Shown: positions 46,197 through 56,265 of the stretch, piece by piece
Layout of the letters: each line of letters opens with the position of its first letter
How positions within the stretch are numbered: position 1 is the first letter of the stretch
Source: Leishmania mexicana MHOM/GT/2001/U1103
Taxonomy: Eukaryota > Euglenozoa > Kinetoplastea > Trypanosomatida > Trypanosomatidae
Assembly (NCBI RefSeq): GCF_000234665.1
Contig: NC_018324.1
Location: 2,922,944-2,986,943 of the forward strand
Reading direction: 5' to 3'
Length of the DNA: 64,000 bases
Translations under genes and position numbers: made by a program
Notes under the pieces: model-generated
Told to the model about the DNA's origin: nothing
What the model saw: the letters and a program-made list of their open reading frames with translations, nothing else
Database searches by the model: none

Positions 46197-47484
46197 TACA
46201 CAACGAAGCGGGCGCGGTTATTCTCGCTGTTCAGCAATGTACCTCCACACACACACATACACAGCGAGAGAGAGCGAGAGACGTCGTCGTCGACCGACGT
46301 GTGCGTCTCTCTCGCTCTTCTTCACCTCACCCCCCCCCTCCCTCATTCAATAGAGTTTCGTCGTGTACGTCTTGACGACTGTTCGTGTGCTTGCGGTATC
46401 CCCATCACGGCAAGAAATGCACCAACGAAACTAACCAGATAATACAAGCAGGCGTAGCCAACCCTGTCCGTGGCCCTCTCCACGCTTTACGGTGCACGCA
46501 TGCGCATTCATTCATCCATCCACGCGCACACACACGCACACACACGTACACGTACATGTACGCAGAGAGCGCGAGTGGCGAATGCGGCCAGTGGTGGGGG
46601 ACACGGAGCGCTCATGGTGACAGGTGGGCACAAGCTTTCGCTGCCACTATCTCGCTCGCTGGCTCGTTGCTTCTGCCTAGGTGCACAGCCGTGTGTAGCT
46701 GGCGTTGCAGCTACGACCTCTCTCCCACCCGCAGCGGCTGCTGCTCTACACAGCCCTCCCCTGGCCCGGCAGTCGCCAGCGATGTGTATGTGTAGAACCC
46801 TTGTATGTCGGCCACCACTATCAGCACCCTCTCACGGAGGGAGAATGCGAGGGCGCTGGGTTTGTGTGTGTGTGTGTACTGTGAAGCGATGAGAAGAAGT
46901 TGAGCGTCCCGACGAGCAAGTCGATACGCTGCAGTCGCCTTTGCTTTGCTGGTTTCCTTACCCCTCCCCCCTCAGCCCCTCGAGTTCATGTAAAGCGGAT
47001 GCAGAGGCGCACTATCGATGCACGCGCTAATACGAGTGCATTGATCACGACCCACACAAACACCGACTCTCCCCTTTGCTTTGCTTGACTCTACTCCTCT
47101 CGTGTTGCAGCTGGTTTTCTTTGTGTGCCGCTATCAATACGACCGCTTCAACGAAGCTCAGCTCGCCACACCTTCCTCTTCCGCTTCCCATCCCTCCTCC
47201 TCCTACCATCACCGCCCTATCGCACGTGTGCGCTGTGCGGCTCGTCGGAGCCTGCACTCACACAAGCATGTGTGTGTGTGCCACGCATCATTGCTGTTAA
47301 CTGCCTCACGTCCGACACGACAGGCAAGGGGGCTTGACTCGGATTGAGGAAGGTATGCGCACCAACATATTCTACGGACACGGGAGCCTCTGCGTATTTT
47401 GTTTTGTGTCTCTCCCGCACACACACCTCTCTCACACGCCGTAGCTGACCATACTGGCATAAATACGCACACACGCACACGCGG
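46197..47484 (+). other. Spacer before the unknown gene at 47485
   Basis: 1.3 kb, no credible gene. CA-rich and GA-rich repeats (46248-46285, 46518-46560), a C run at about 46329-46337 and a (GT)n run at 46863-46878. A good CT tract lies at its 3' part (see acceptor). Confidence 0.6.
47109..47110 (+). promoter_or_regulatory. Probable trans-splice acceptor
   Basis: A 40-base CT-rich tract (about 47067-47106) is followed directly by TTGCAG. It would give a leader of about 375 bases for the gene at 47485. Confidence 0.5.
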
Positions 47485-48525
47485 ATGCTGAGAGACTCCT
47501 ACGCGACGATAGTGCGATACCCCAACCGGCGCAAGATCCCGGTGCGGGTGTTGCAGATGAACGGCACCGTGTTCCACGAAAATCTTATTGAGGACTTCTT
47601 CATTGGATATCGCAACCGCCGCTTGGCGCTCATGACGCACACACCCGGCCAAGACCCGAGGCTTCCTCGACTGCCGAAGGACATTATCGTCCCCAACTAC
47701 AAAACGTTCTTGCAGATTCACCAGCCGCATTTCATGTACCGGCTCTTGCCTCTGCTGAGCTCGGATGTGGAGGCCTTTGCAGCGATGCAGGCAATCTGCT
47801 CCAGTCCGGGATCCCCATTCACGATTGAGGACCGCCTCGAATCGCAGCTGCTTAACTACCGCTTGTCCAAATTGTGCGCCGGCCGTGACAAGATCTGCGA
47901 GTTCTTCAAGGACTACACAACTCAAGAGGAGCTGCGGATGCCCACTGCGACGCGTGCGTTGCCGATCCAGGGAATCTTCTTCCAGGGGCTCATGTTGCAC
48001 GATGGGTGTGTGGCGACAACGCCGCATACAAGGGGGCTCACACCGGGTGCAACCGCAGAAGCGGCAGCGGCATCGCTCTCGACAAGAACTGGCGACAGCG
48101 GAAGAAAACCGTCGGCAGCCACCCGCCTAATCGACGATGGAGCGGTCGTTGGGGGAGGCACGAATGGGGGCCTCGATGGGGATATGCAGACTTCCTACAA
48201 AAAGCGAGTCAAGGCATCTATCGCGGCCCTCCTCACCACTCATGACGTACTCAGCGAAACAATCATCACTCAACGGGCCCTCATGGCGAAGTTCTTTGAA
48301 TCCGATTTGTACAACCAATTCGGAACGGCGTCGGCGGTCGCCCTGAAGGTGCGCTCAGTGGATGAACGAATGCACTTCATGGCCGTCAAGCGACTTTGCG
48401 TGAGGCGGACGAACACGGCAGAGGACGTGCGAATTCGTGCGCATCTCCTCGGACTCGCACGGAAGCACAATCTACATGTGTACGAAAGGATTAGCGAAGG
48501 CGAATACGCTTACGCAGCAGCGTGA
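47485..48525 (+). CDS. Unknown protein, 346 residues
   Basis: I do not recognise the family. The N-terminal half (1-160) looks folded, with a mix of basic and hydrophobic residues (RYPNRRKIPVRVLQMNG, IEDFFIGYRNRRLALM). Residues about 175-230 are Ala/Thr/Gly-rich and probably a loop. The C-terminal 120 residues again look helical (TQRALMAKFFESDLYNQFG, FMAVKRLCVRR). There is no membrane segment or known catalytic motif. The basic start and lack of acids in the first 25 residues allow mitochondrial import, but this is weak. Codon use and the good upstream pyrimidine tract support a real gene. A kinetoplastid-specific protein is the likely outcome of a search. Confidence 0.75.
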   Translation: MLRDSYATIVRYPNRRKIPVRVLQMNGTVFHENLIEDFFIGYRNRRLALMTHTPGQDPRLPRLPKDIIVPNYKTFLQIHQPHFMYRLLPLLSSDVEAFAAMQAICSSPGSPFTIEDRLESQLLNYRLSKLCAGRDKICEFFKDYTTQEELRMPTATRALPIQGIFFQGLMLHDGCVATTPHTRGLTPGATAEAAAASLSTRTGDSGRKPSAATRLIDDGAVVGGGTNGGLDGDMQTSYKKRVKASIAALLTTHDVLSETIITQRALMAKFFESDLYNQFGTASAVALKVRSVDERMHFMAVKRLCVRRTNTAEDVRIRAHLLGLARKHNLHVYERISEGEYAYAAA

Positions 48526-48730
48526 CACGCGGCAAACGGGTACGGTGAAGCGGGGTGAAGAGTGGCAAAGGAACTTCCGAAAGCTCGCTGCGGCGCGATA
48601 CGGCAACACCCTCCGTCTCCTCCGCTGTCTCTCTGAACGCAACAGTGTACAGGTAGGCACCCCGCGCTTTTCTGTCCGCTGTACGTACCTTCCCCCACCC
48701 CTGTCCTCGCTCACAAGCTCACGCACAGGC

Positions 48731-48808
48731 GCACGCGCACACATGCTTATGCACACCCTCCTTGGTCCTTTTCCACCATCAAGGGTGTGCATAAGCATGT
48801 GTGCGTGC
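48731..48808. repeat. Perfect inverted repeat / stem-loop
   Basis: Bases 48737-48759 are the exact reverse complement of 48782-48804: 23 of 23 pairs with a 22-base loop. The stem continues for 4 more pairs (48731-48734 with 48805-48808) after a 2-base bulge. The core contains ATGCTTATGC on the left arm. It lies about 56 bases upstream of a likely splice acceptor. Confidence 0.9.
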
Positions 48809-48863
48809 CTCTTATGCTCAGCTCTGCGTGTGTCTTGTTGTTTGGCTTGCTTTCCTCTTCATC

Positions 48864-48865
48864 AG
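48864..48865 (+). promoter_or_regulatory. Probable trans-splice acceptor for the DEAD-box gene
   Basis: A T/C-rich tract (about 48831-48860, CTTGCTTTCCTCTTCATCAG at its end) meets the first AG at 48864-48865. The leader would be about 670 bases, so a closer site is also possible. Confidence 0.45.
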
Positions 48866-49536
48866 CACGTACTTCACAGAAGCAGTCATGCGATCCGGCA
48901 CTCTTGTGCGCATCCGTTGCCTAAAAACGAAACACCAGGGAAGACGGAGTTTGCCCACACGCACTTATACCACAAGTGCGGGCGCACCAAAAAGGGCACT
49001 GCTGTCACTCTCTGTGGCACTCAAACAGAAACGACGTCTGCAGCTCTTCCTGGTCTCCTCTGCCTCTGTGTGTGTGTGTGTGTGTATATGCACGTCTCCG
49101 TCGTTGCGTGTTCGAGGTTGTTGGAGAGGATGGACCCATACTCGTCGGCGTCGTCCATCACGGGACGTCGTGCGAGAAGTGGGGGCGGCCGTGCAGCTCG
49201 TTCACGTGTGACGCAAAGCTCCCTCTCTACTCTTCTCTCTCTCTCTATGGGGCTTCATCAGTCGCATACAGGACATACGAACACACGTGGGTATCCCCGC
49301 TCACATTCCAAGCGCACAATCACCCACGCATACGCAGAGCACACGTACACACACGTTCCACGGGGCAGCGCTCCTTCTCCCCCTTCGTAGGCCCACAGGA
49401 GCGTGGCTCATCATACGCAAACCGGCGACAAAGGCGGAGTGCGCCCGTCAGTTACTCACATAAAGCGAACACTAGAAGTAAACGAACAGCTCCTTCAGGG
49501 AGGGGGACAAGGGGCCACGGGTCGCCGGCGACTGCA

Positions 49537-51858
49537 ATGGCCTCTCTTGCGACGTGGGATGACTGCATCGGGCCTGCCAAGTGGCTCAGCGAGCCGCTGC
49601 AGCGCGTTCTCAGCTACCCGAAGCCTTTGCCAGTTCAGCAGGCCGTCATCCCGACCATCATGCGAGCGCTCACGAGCGGGGTGCCGAACGACGTCAGCCT
49701 CACCGCCCCCACCGGGAGCGGTAAAACGCTTTGCTACTTGATCCCATTGGTGCGCCTCCTCACGGAGTCAAAGAAAGGCGTTGATGATAACGCGCTGCGC
49801 TGCTTGATTCTCGTCCCAACGCAAGCGCTGGGACAGCAAGTGCACCGCGAGCTGCAGCGCCTGACGCGTCCAAGCTCAATCAAAGTCGCATGCATCTGTG
49901 CCGAGGTCGTGGACGCAGCAAAGGGTACATCGACAGATGTGGAGGCAGCAGAGGCCCGTGAGCTGGTACGGCGAGTCGTGCTACCTCGTTTTGGCGGCTC
50001 CGAGCAGCATTCTGCGGAAGGATGCGATAGTGCCGGCGAAAGTGAGGAAGATGCCGACATGGTCGACTGCGACGAAGCGGACGACGACGACGGACGCTTT
50101 TTCGCCACGCGTCAGCAACACCGCAAGAGGAACATCACCGTACGGTACTTCTCCAACGTTGACGTGATTGTTTCCACGCCGCAGCGGCTTCTTCATCACC
50201 TCGACCACACGCGTGGACTGCGCCTGGCAAGTCTGCGCTTGTTGGTGATTGACGAGGCGGACCAGGTGTTGGCCGGTAACTTCGCCTCGCAGGTGCAGAA
50301 GGTGAACGCGCGGTACGAGTTTGAGGTGCAACAGCAGCAACGACGCCAGCTACGGCAGCAAGAGCGCATGTGTGCGCTTCTCACATGCGCCATGTCTTCG
50401 AATTTCGCTTCTCCTGATGAGTCTTCCTTGTCAACAGCCATAGCATCGCCAGCCCCACCCCAACGGTTGGGCCGCTTCGGTGGCGCCTCTGCGAGCGCCT
50501 TCTTGACCCGCGGTAGCCCCATCTTACACAAGGTTCTCTGCTCTGCAACGCTCTCGTCACGCATCGCACGCATCTCCAACGTGAAACTGCGCAACTGCAG
50601 CTACTACGTCCTCGACAGCAACGGCGAGGAACGCAAGGAGGAGGGGGTAGTGTCGTCACAGCAGGCAAATACGGGGGCAGGTGCGGTGGTGCGCACCCAG
50701 TTCGCACTCCCGCCCACGCTGCAGGAGCACATTATCTTTGTGGAGGACACGTACCGGCCAGCGGTCCTGCTCAAGCTGGTGCACGCCTTGCGGAGCCGCA
50801 TTTCGGCCACAGCTGCGCGGAAGCGTGCTTCGGCTGCCGCACGACGGCTTGCGGCCGAAATGGTTGTCGATAATGGTGACGATCGTGCTCACAGAGAGGC
50901 GGACCTTCCTCGTATAGTTGCAGCGCAGGACGCCACCTCCGCCTCTGCATCATCGTCATACCCGAACGTGGAGGACAGGGCAGGCACCGGCATTCTCATC
51001 TTCTGCGCCACCGCAGAGGAGGCGCGTGTCATGAGCCACTTCCTCGCCGCTGCCGGAGTCTCGTCTGTCCTCGAGTTCACGACTCTCTCCAGCGAGGCGG
51101 AGCGACGCCGCGCGCTACTGGAGCGGACGGTTGACACGGAAGACACGGACTCCGGTGCCGAGGTCTCCTGCGTCGTAGCCTCAGACGCCCTCATGCGCGG
51201 CATCGACATCCCGAACGTGGGCCATGTCATTATGTACCACCCGCCCGAAGCTGTGTCGCGGTACGTGCATCGGGCAGGCCGCACGGCGCGCGCGATGCGG
51301 CCCGGCCACGTGCACCTGCTGCTGAGCAAGACCGGGCCGAGCGGCAAGCAGGAGGACGGCGAGATGGCGCTGTACAAGCGGCTGTCTCAATCACTTGTGC
51401 GAACGCTGCCGGTGTCGTATGAGCGAAGCTTCTTCCGATTTGCAGAAGCGCCGCCGCGTGCGGGTGGTGGCACGGCTGCCAGATCCTCAGCTGCGACAGA
51501 CGGTTCAGGGGACGTTGCGCCGTCAGCCAGCGCGGCAACCTCAACAGCCAGTGCCGATGCCGCACCAGCCGCTGAGGAAGTCGGCTCCGCCGAGTGGTGG
51601 GTGGCTCAAGCCAATCAGTTTCTCGTGCAATCCCAGCATCAGCTGCAGCGTCGGTGGGCCTCAGTTCTGGAGTCTGCCGCAGCAGCGGCTGCAGCAAAAG
51701 CGAAAGCAACTGCTGCCGCGGGCGAAGGCCGCTCCACGGCAGCGGCCATCATGACCCCCAGTAGGGGCGCGGATGCAAGCCAGATGGAGCCATTCCCAGG
51801 GAGGAAGCGAGACCGCAGCGTTGTCTCTCACACAGCCAGGACGATGCCAGCGGCTTGA
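49537..51858 (+). CDS. DEAD-box ATP-dependent RNA helicase (Dbp6/DDX51-like)
   Basis: 773 residues from the ATG at 49537. RNA-dependent ATPase, probably in nucleolar ribosome assembly. Motifs: PLPVQQAVIP (Q motif), APTGSGKT (about 57-64, motif I), VPTQALGQQ (Ia), IDEADQVL (D239, motif II: the fourth letter is D, so a true DEAD), CSATLSS (about 335-341, motif III), LIFCATAEEARVM (IV), VASDALMRGIDIPNV (V) and YVHRAGRTARA (about 573-583, VI). An acidic insert (about 165-190) and a long insert before motif III (about 260-325) split the first lobe, and a Lys/Ala-rich tail follows. 'SDALMRGIDIPNV' together with 'YVHRAGRTARA' and the inserts favour the Dbp6/DDX51 group over others; the subgroup is an inference. 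The frame runs back to a GTG at 48976, but that part is spacer. Confidence 0.92.
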   Translation: MASLATWDDCIGPAKWLSEPLQRVLSYPKPLPVQQAVIPTIMRALTSGVPNDVSLTAPTGSGKTLCYLIPLVRLLTESKKGVDDNALRCLILVPTQALGQQVHRELQRLTRPSSIKVACICAEVVDAAKGTSTDVEAAEARELVRRVVLPRFGGSEQHSAEGCDSAGESEEDADMVDCDEADDDDGRFFATRQQHRKRNITVRYFSNVDVIVSTPQRLLHHLDHTRGLRLASLRLLVIDEADQVLAGNFASQVQKVNARYEFEVQQQQRRQLRQQERMCALLTCAMSSNFASPDESSLSTAIASPAPPQRLGRFGGASASAFLTRGSPILHKVLCSATLSSRIARISNVKLRNCSYYVLDSNGEERKEEGVVSSQQANTGAGAVVRTQFALPPTLQEHIIFVEDTYRPAVLLKLVHALRSRISATAARKRASAAARRLAAEMVVDNGDDRAHREADLPRIVAAQDATSASASSSYPNVEDRAGTGILIFCATAEEARVMSHFLAAAGVSSVLEFTTLSSEAERRRALLERTVDTEDTDSGAEVSCVVASDALMRGIDIPNVGHVIMYHPPEAVSRYVHRAGRTARAMRPGHVHLLLSKTGPSGKQEDGEMALYKRLSQSLVRTLPVSYERSFFRFAEAPPRAGGGTAARSSAATDGSGDVAPSASAATSTASADAAPAAEEVGSAEWWVAQANQFLVQSQHQLQRRWASVLESAAAAAAAKAKATAAAGEGRSTAAAIMTPSRGADASQMEPFPGRKRDRSVVSHTARTMPAA

Positions 51859-52888
51859 CGGCACCATGGCACTCTTGAGGGGACGCAGTCGTTTTCTCTG
51901 GCGCGAAGGACGGTGCTCTTGGGAAGCTGAGGAGAGGAGAGGAGAGAAGGGCTGGTAAAGCGGAGGAGATGGTTGTGATCCTCGCCTGGTATCCACACAA
52001 CCAACGTACACGCACACACACATGCATACGTATACATAAATACCGATAAGCACGTCCGCTTCTCCGAGGTTCTCCGTCTCCTCGTCCTCTCTCACGCACA
52101 CGCACACACACACACACACACCGCAGCCGCGGAACTGAAGCAACGGAGGAGGTTGTGTGTTTCTTTCCTTGGGGCTTTGAGGATGACATCGATCGAACGA
52201 CGTGGTCGCGAACGGACCTGTAAGCGAGCGCCTGCGTGAGCGGGTTCCTACGCCTTTAAAGTGTGTATGTATGCTAATCCGACGACCCCAGCGTGGTCCA
52301 GGGACAAAGTGACAAGGAAGAGACATAGGCGTATACGTAGGCCGCGGATGCATGGAAGCAGGGAACGAGAGACCAGGGCTGATCGCAACGCCGACGCACG
52401 TGCTCACTGTCGCAAAGCGGCTGTACAGTGGGCAGAGAAAGAGAGAAGAGGAGAACGCATGCAGTGAGCCTGCCCCGATAACGACAGTTGTTTCGTGCAG
52501 GCGCTGAGCAGATACGCTCACCGCCCATGAAAGGTCGTCTGCCGTTCTCCTTCATGTATAGCGACCTGCAACGATGCTGCGCCGGTCACCCCCCCTGCTT
52601 CTCCACCTCCCCACACATGTATGTATATACACACAAACACACATACATATTCGTCTTTCACTGGCTGAGAGGATTCTCACCCCTCCGTCCGCTTCCGCCG
52701 AGTAGTCACGGTTGCTGCCGTCGCTCTTGTCGGTGTGTGTGTCAGTGCCGGACTCTCTTGCGTGTCTGTGGGTCTGTCTTATTACAGCACCGCACACGAG
52801 CACGTCGGGCGGTCTCTCTCGCCCTTTCCTCTTTCTCTGCAGACCTCCACACCCACCCACGCACGCGTCCCACATCCCTCGTTAAGCA
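51859..52888 (+). other. Spacer between DEAD-box and first Elf1-like gene
   Basis: 1 kb, no gene seen. CA runs (52085-52122), GA-rich sequence near 51930-51950, and a pyrimidine tract leading to the acceptor at 52841. Confidence 0.6.
52841..52842 (+). promoter_or_regulatory. Probable trans-splice acceptor for first Elf1-like gene
   Basis: An almost pure CT tract (52812-52838, ending TTTCTCTGCAG) is followed by the AG, 47 bases before the ATG. It is the clearest such site in the window. Confidence 0.7.
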
Positions 52889-53551
52889 ATGGGCGGCAAG
52901 CGCAAGAAGTCCAACAACGGGCCAATCAAGAAGGAGAGCAAGTACAAGATCCCCACCCGCTTTGACTGCCCGTTGTGTGATACGAAGGCCTCCATTGTCG
53001 TCAGAATTTTTCGTGCGACAAGCGATGCCACGGTGCGGTGCCGCGTGTGCGGAGTAGGCGGGACGAAGCGGTGGAATGTGCTGCGCCTTGAGAAGCCAGT
53101 GGACGTGTTTTTCCGCTTCCACGAGGCGCTCATTCAGCGCGATCACGTCGACCTGCAGCAGGTAGAGATGGGTCGCGAGGCGAAGATGAGCGTTGGCGCG
53201 CCCAATGCGGACCTCGGTGGAAGCCAGAGAAGCATGGGGAAGGAGGCGTACTCTCCAGGGGACGCAGCCGTGGCGGGCTGGGCTCGGCTCGGCTCCTCTG
53301 CTGCCGCCGCCGCAACCGCGTCAGGGAGCTCGCATTCGCAGCACGTGAAGTCTCTAGGTGAGCTACAGCGCAAGCTGACTATGCCAGCGTGGTCGGGTTT
53401 CGCCACGGCGCCGACCGCCTCGTGCGCCATCGACCTCCGCGACGACTACGAGGGCGAGGCGGAAGGGGCGGCAGCCCACTACTTTGCTCCTCGTCAAGAG
53501 GTGCACGGCGCCGAAGATGAGGATGACGAGTACGACCAGCTGTTTCAGTGA
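52889..53551 (+). CDS. Elf1/ELOF1-like transcription elongation factor, copy 1
   Basis: 220 residues. Elf1/ELOF1 is a small zinc-ribbon protein that rides on RNA polymerase II. The basic start MGGKRKKSNNG and the zinc ribbon FDCPLC ... VRCRVC (C27, C30, C51, C54) match the family, as does KPVDVFFRFHEAL (usual PvDVYsdWidac). Typical Elf1 proteins are about 80-145 residues. Here a roughly 135-residue tail follows, Ala/Ser-rich and ending in an acidic GAEDEDDEYDQLF. Such acidic-aromatic ends often bind other elongation factors, but that is a guess here. A second, related gene lies 0.9 kb downstream. The start is the only ATG before the motif and has a good splice site upstream. Confidence 0.85.
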   Translation: MGGKRKKSNNGPIKKESKYKIPTRFDCPLCDTKASIVVRIFRATSDATVRCRVCGVGGTKRWNVLRLEKPVDVFFRFHEALIQRDHVDLQQVEMGREAKMSVGAPNADLGGSQRSMGKEAYSPGDAAVAGWARLGSSAAAAATASGSSHSQHVKSLGELQRKLTMPAWSGFATAPTASCAIDLRDDYEGEAEGAAAHYFAPRQEVHGAEDEDDEYDQLFQ

Positions 53552-54469
53552 GAAGGCTCGCTGCTGCGACGGCTATGGATGCCGATGCTGCGTGTGTCGG
53601 GTACAGGGCGTTCCTCGTGTGGACCCTCATTTTGTTTGTTTGTATGCTTCGCATGACGAAGGGGAGGCGATCCAGTTGTGTTTCGGTGTGGTTGCCCTTA
53701 CCGCTGCCTCTCAGCTGCTGCTGTTGCGGTGCCCCGCTCTGTGTGTGTGTGTGTGTGCGCGTGCGTGTACGGTGAGGTCCGTTAGCGTGAGGCAGTGGAG
53801 AGTCGAGTGGGCGAAGCCAGGAACGTGCGAGACGGTTGAGTGGAGCTGTGCGCACACATTCGCGCGCGCACCTTGATGTATATGTGCGTGTGTCTTCGCC
53901 ACTCCTTCTGCCGTCTCTGCGACCTCCTCCTGTGGTACCTTTACGGTCACCGCTGAACACGTCGCCTCTGCCCCCCCCCTCCCTCCCTTCTGTTGTGCGA
54001 TCCTGCATGCATCCCCCTCTCGGCCTGGTGTGTGTGTGTGTTCATTGTTTCCCAGTTGTGCGTTGGTATAACCCAGTGATCAAACGCGCACATGGAGGGG
54101 AATGGGGTACGCTGCACATGTGCATGACTGCCTTGTCCTCTGAGTCACGGCCCGTCACTCCGCAGCACCACCTGTATGAAACTTCCTCCGCGTCTTATGG
54201 GCTGGTTCTTGAGAGTCGTGAGAGGCGCAGCAGAAGAGGGGCGCTTGAAATGTAGAGCCGCTTCTCTGTTGCCCTTCTCCCCCGCCAACGCACGCCCGCT
54301 ACTTCGAAGACTCAGCTTAGGACAACGCGCTGAGTCTTGGGCTCTCTTCTCGTCACCTCTGCGCCTCGCCCTTCTCTCTCCACTCTTCAAGCGCGCGCCT
54401 GTGTAGATACAAGTGCTGATTGAAGTCTCCTGCCCCACCCATCGACGCCGACGCCGGGCAACTGCTAAC
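53552..54469 (+). other. Spacer between the two Elf1-like genes
   Basis: 918 bases, no gene seen. (GT)n at 53740-53757, a C run of 9 or more at about 53972-53980, and a CT tract before the second gene. Coding similarity between the two neighbours does not visibly extend into the spacers. Confidence 0.6.
54390..54391 (+). promoter_or_regulatory. Probable trans-splice acceptor for second Elf1-like gene
   Basis: A CT-rich tract (about 54364-54387) precedes the AG, 79 bases before the ATG at 54470. Confidence 0.6.
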
Positions 54470-55345
54470 ATGTCAGACACAAGAGACGCGGCCCAGCCGC
54501 GGCGTGGCAACTTTGCCAGTCGCAAAGCGCGTGGCGAAACGGGGGGCAGTAAGAGCAGCAGCAGCAAGAACAAGGAGCACAGCTACGATGCCCGCCGCTA
54601 TCACCAGAACGCCAACACGCACGGCATTCACGCACTGCGCACGTTCGACTGCCCTGTCTGTGACTCCAAGAACACTATCCGCGTCACTCTCAACCCGCGG
54701 CTCGGTCAGGGAACGGTTTGCTGCACGTACTGCTGCTCACTGAGGCCCGTGCCACCCGATCTCCCGTACCCTAGCGTTCAGAGCTTTGTACCGTCGCTGG
54801 AGAACAAGGCAGACGTATTTTTTCGCTTCAACGAGCAGTACGCCGCACTGCTGCGGCAACACGAGAGTGAGCAAGTTGGGGAAAACATTGGCCCGTCCTC
54901 GTGTTTGGCGACAGTCGATAACACGCGCAAACGCGCCAACAGGGACGCCGGCGAAAGCGGCGGACGCACTCGCGGGCCGAGAAGAGATGGCAGGGACGAG
55001 GGTGGGTTGTTCGGCGATTGTGCGCTTCACATGGACACCGACTTGCTCGACAACACGGTGGATCAGCACGAAACTGGAACGCCGGTCATATTCGGCAGCG
55101 ATGACGATGACGGTGACGGCAACACCGCGGCGGACGCCAACCTGGTGGATCCGAAAGGGGTTTCGACGCCGTCACAACAGCGGCCGGATAGTGCCGACAT
55201 GTCGGAGAGCGACTTCATGAACGTTGCCGTGATCACGGGAGTGGATGAAGCGTTCGCCGCGCACGCGGCTGATAACGTGGACGGAATCAGAGAGGCGGAC
55301 GCGGAAGAGGTGGATGTCGCTGCGTTCTTTGCCGATTCCGATTGA
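54470..55345 (+). CDS. Elf1/ELOF1-like protein, divergent copy 2
   Basis: 291 residues from the ATG at 54470 (the frame extends only to a GTG at 54413). A basic Ser/Lys/Arg N-terminus of about 55 residues replaces the short basic start of copy 1. The zinc ribbon FDCPVC ... CCTYC (C61, C64, C85, C88) keeps the 20-residue spacing of copy 1. NKADVFFRFNEQY matches KPVDVFFRFHEAL of copy 1. The tail is long and acidic, ending EEVDVAAFFADSD. The shared motif and adjacent position suggest an old tandem duplication, since identity outside the ribbon is low. A polymerase-binding role is inferred, and it may have a specialised partner. Confidence 0.78.
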   Translation: MSDTRDAAQPRRGNFASRKARGETGGSKSSSSKNKEHSYDARRYHQNANTHGIHALRTFDCPVCDSKNTIRVTLNPRLGQGTVCCTYCCSLRPVPPDLPYPSVQSFVPSLENKADVFFRFNEQYAALLRQHESEQVGENIGPSSCLATVDNTRKRANRDAGESGGRTRGPRRDGRDEGGLFGDCALHMDTDLLDNTVDQHETGTPVIFGSDDDDGDGNTAADANLVDPKGVSTPSQQRPDSADMSESDFMNVAVITGVDEAFAAHAADNVDGIREADAEEVDVAAFFADSD

Positions 55346-56265
55346 TGGAGCGGAGGGCTGAAGAGGTTAATGGCGATGCGATGGTTGGCGGCAGCGGTCG
55401 CACACGTGCGTCCCCCTCCCCCTCCCTTCGACCCCCCCTTTCTCTCTCTCACATACGCACACGGTCCTGCACGCTGCATGTGGGTGAACGCGCGAAGATG
55501 GACAAGACCCATGTCCTCTGCGTTACTCCGCCCTCTTGTGGCTGTGCACATACATGGCTGTCTGTGTCTTTGTGTGTGGTGGCGGTGGCGGTGGTGGTGT
55601 GCCGCGATCGTGTTGCACGTGTCTCGGTTGCCTTTCACAAAGTCTGTCTGTTCGCTGAGAATGATGGCGACGAATGTCCGAAAGGATACGGGTGCACAAC
55701 GGAAGTGAGGGACGGAGATGGAAGGCAGATAATGTGCGCTGTAGCTGCGGTGGACGTCCTCTTGCAGTTGCGCAGCACACACCTTCAAAAGGGCAACAAG
55801 GAGAGGCAGAAGCATGCCGGCTAGTCTCCCGTCGTCGACAGCAACCGCAGCGTTTTCTGTTCGTTGTGAGGACCCACACCGCGCACACCTTCTCCCCCCA
55901 GCATCACCACCCTTTCCTGCCGTCAACCCCTTTGTCTATCTGTCCCACAACTATTCCCGTGCCGCTTCTCCTTACATTTTGATCGCCTCTTCGCGTTCCT
56001 CACGTGCACTTTGCGTGGTAGAAGCAGTGGGAGGCGGCCTAGAGGTGGGAGAGAGCGACACACACATACATGTATATATATATATATTATTTAGGTATAT
56101 AAGCACATAGACGGGCATTTGTACACGCGGAAGGGGTACAGTGCTCTCGGACTCTGTGTGGGTGCGCGTGTGCGCATGTCCGTGCGGGTGCGATAGCCGC
56201 GCCTCGGACGAGCAATCGAAGAGCACCGCACTTGAAACGGCATCCGAGAACCGACACAAGCAGCC
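55346..56265 (+). other. Spacer before the RNase III gene
   Basis: 920 bases, no gene seen. A GTGGCGGTGG-type minisatellite (about 55577-55600), a CT-rich block (55880-55985) and a TA run (56069-56087). Confidence 0.55.

Larger units (their letters stand above)
48526..49536 (+). other. Spacer with hairpin, before the DEAD-box helicase
   Basis: 1 kb. It holds a perfect inverted repeat and a splice-acceptor-like tract (both listed separately), a (GT)n run at 49066-49085 and a CT run at 49228-49244. The helicase frame is open through about 560 bases of this spacer from a GTG, but that segment reads as spacer sequence. Confidence 0.6.

Noticed and set aside
48976..49536. N-terminal extension of the DEAD-box frame
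   Set aside because: It begins at GTG, reads as CT/GT spacer text and contains no helicase motif. The ATG at 49537 is better.
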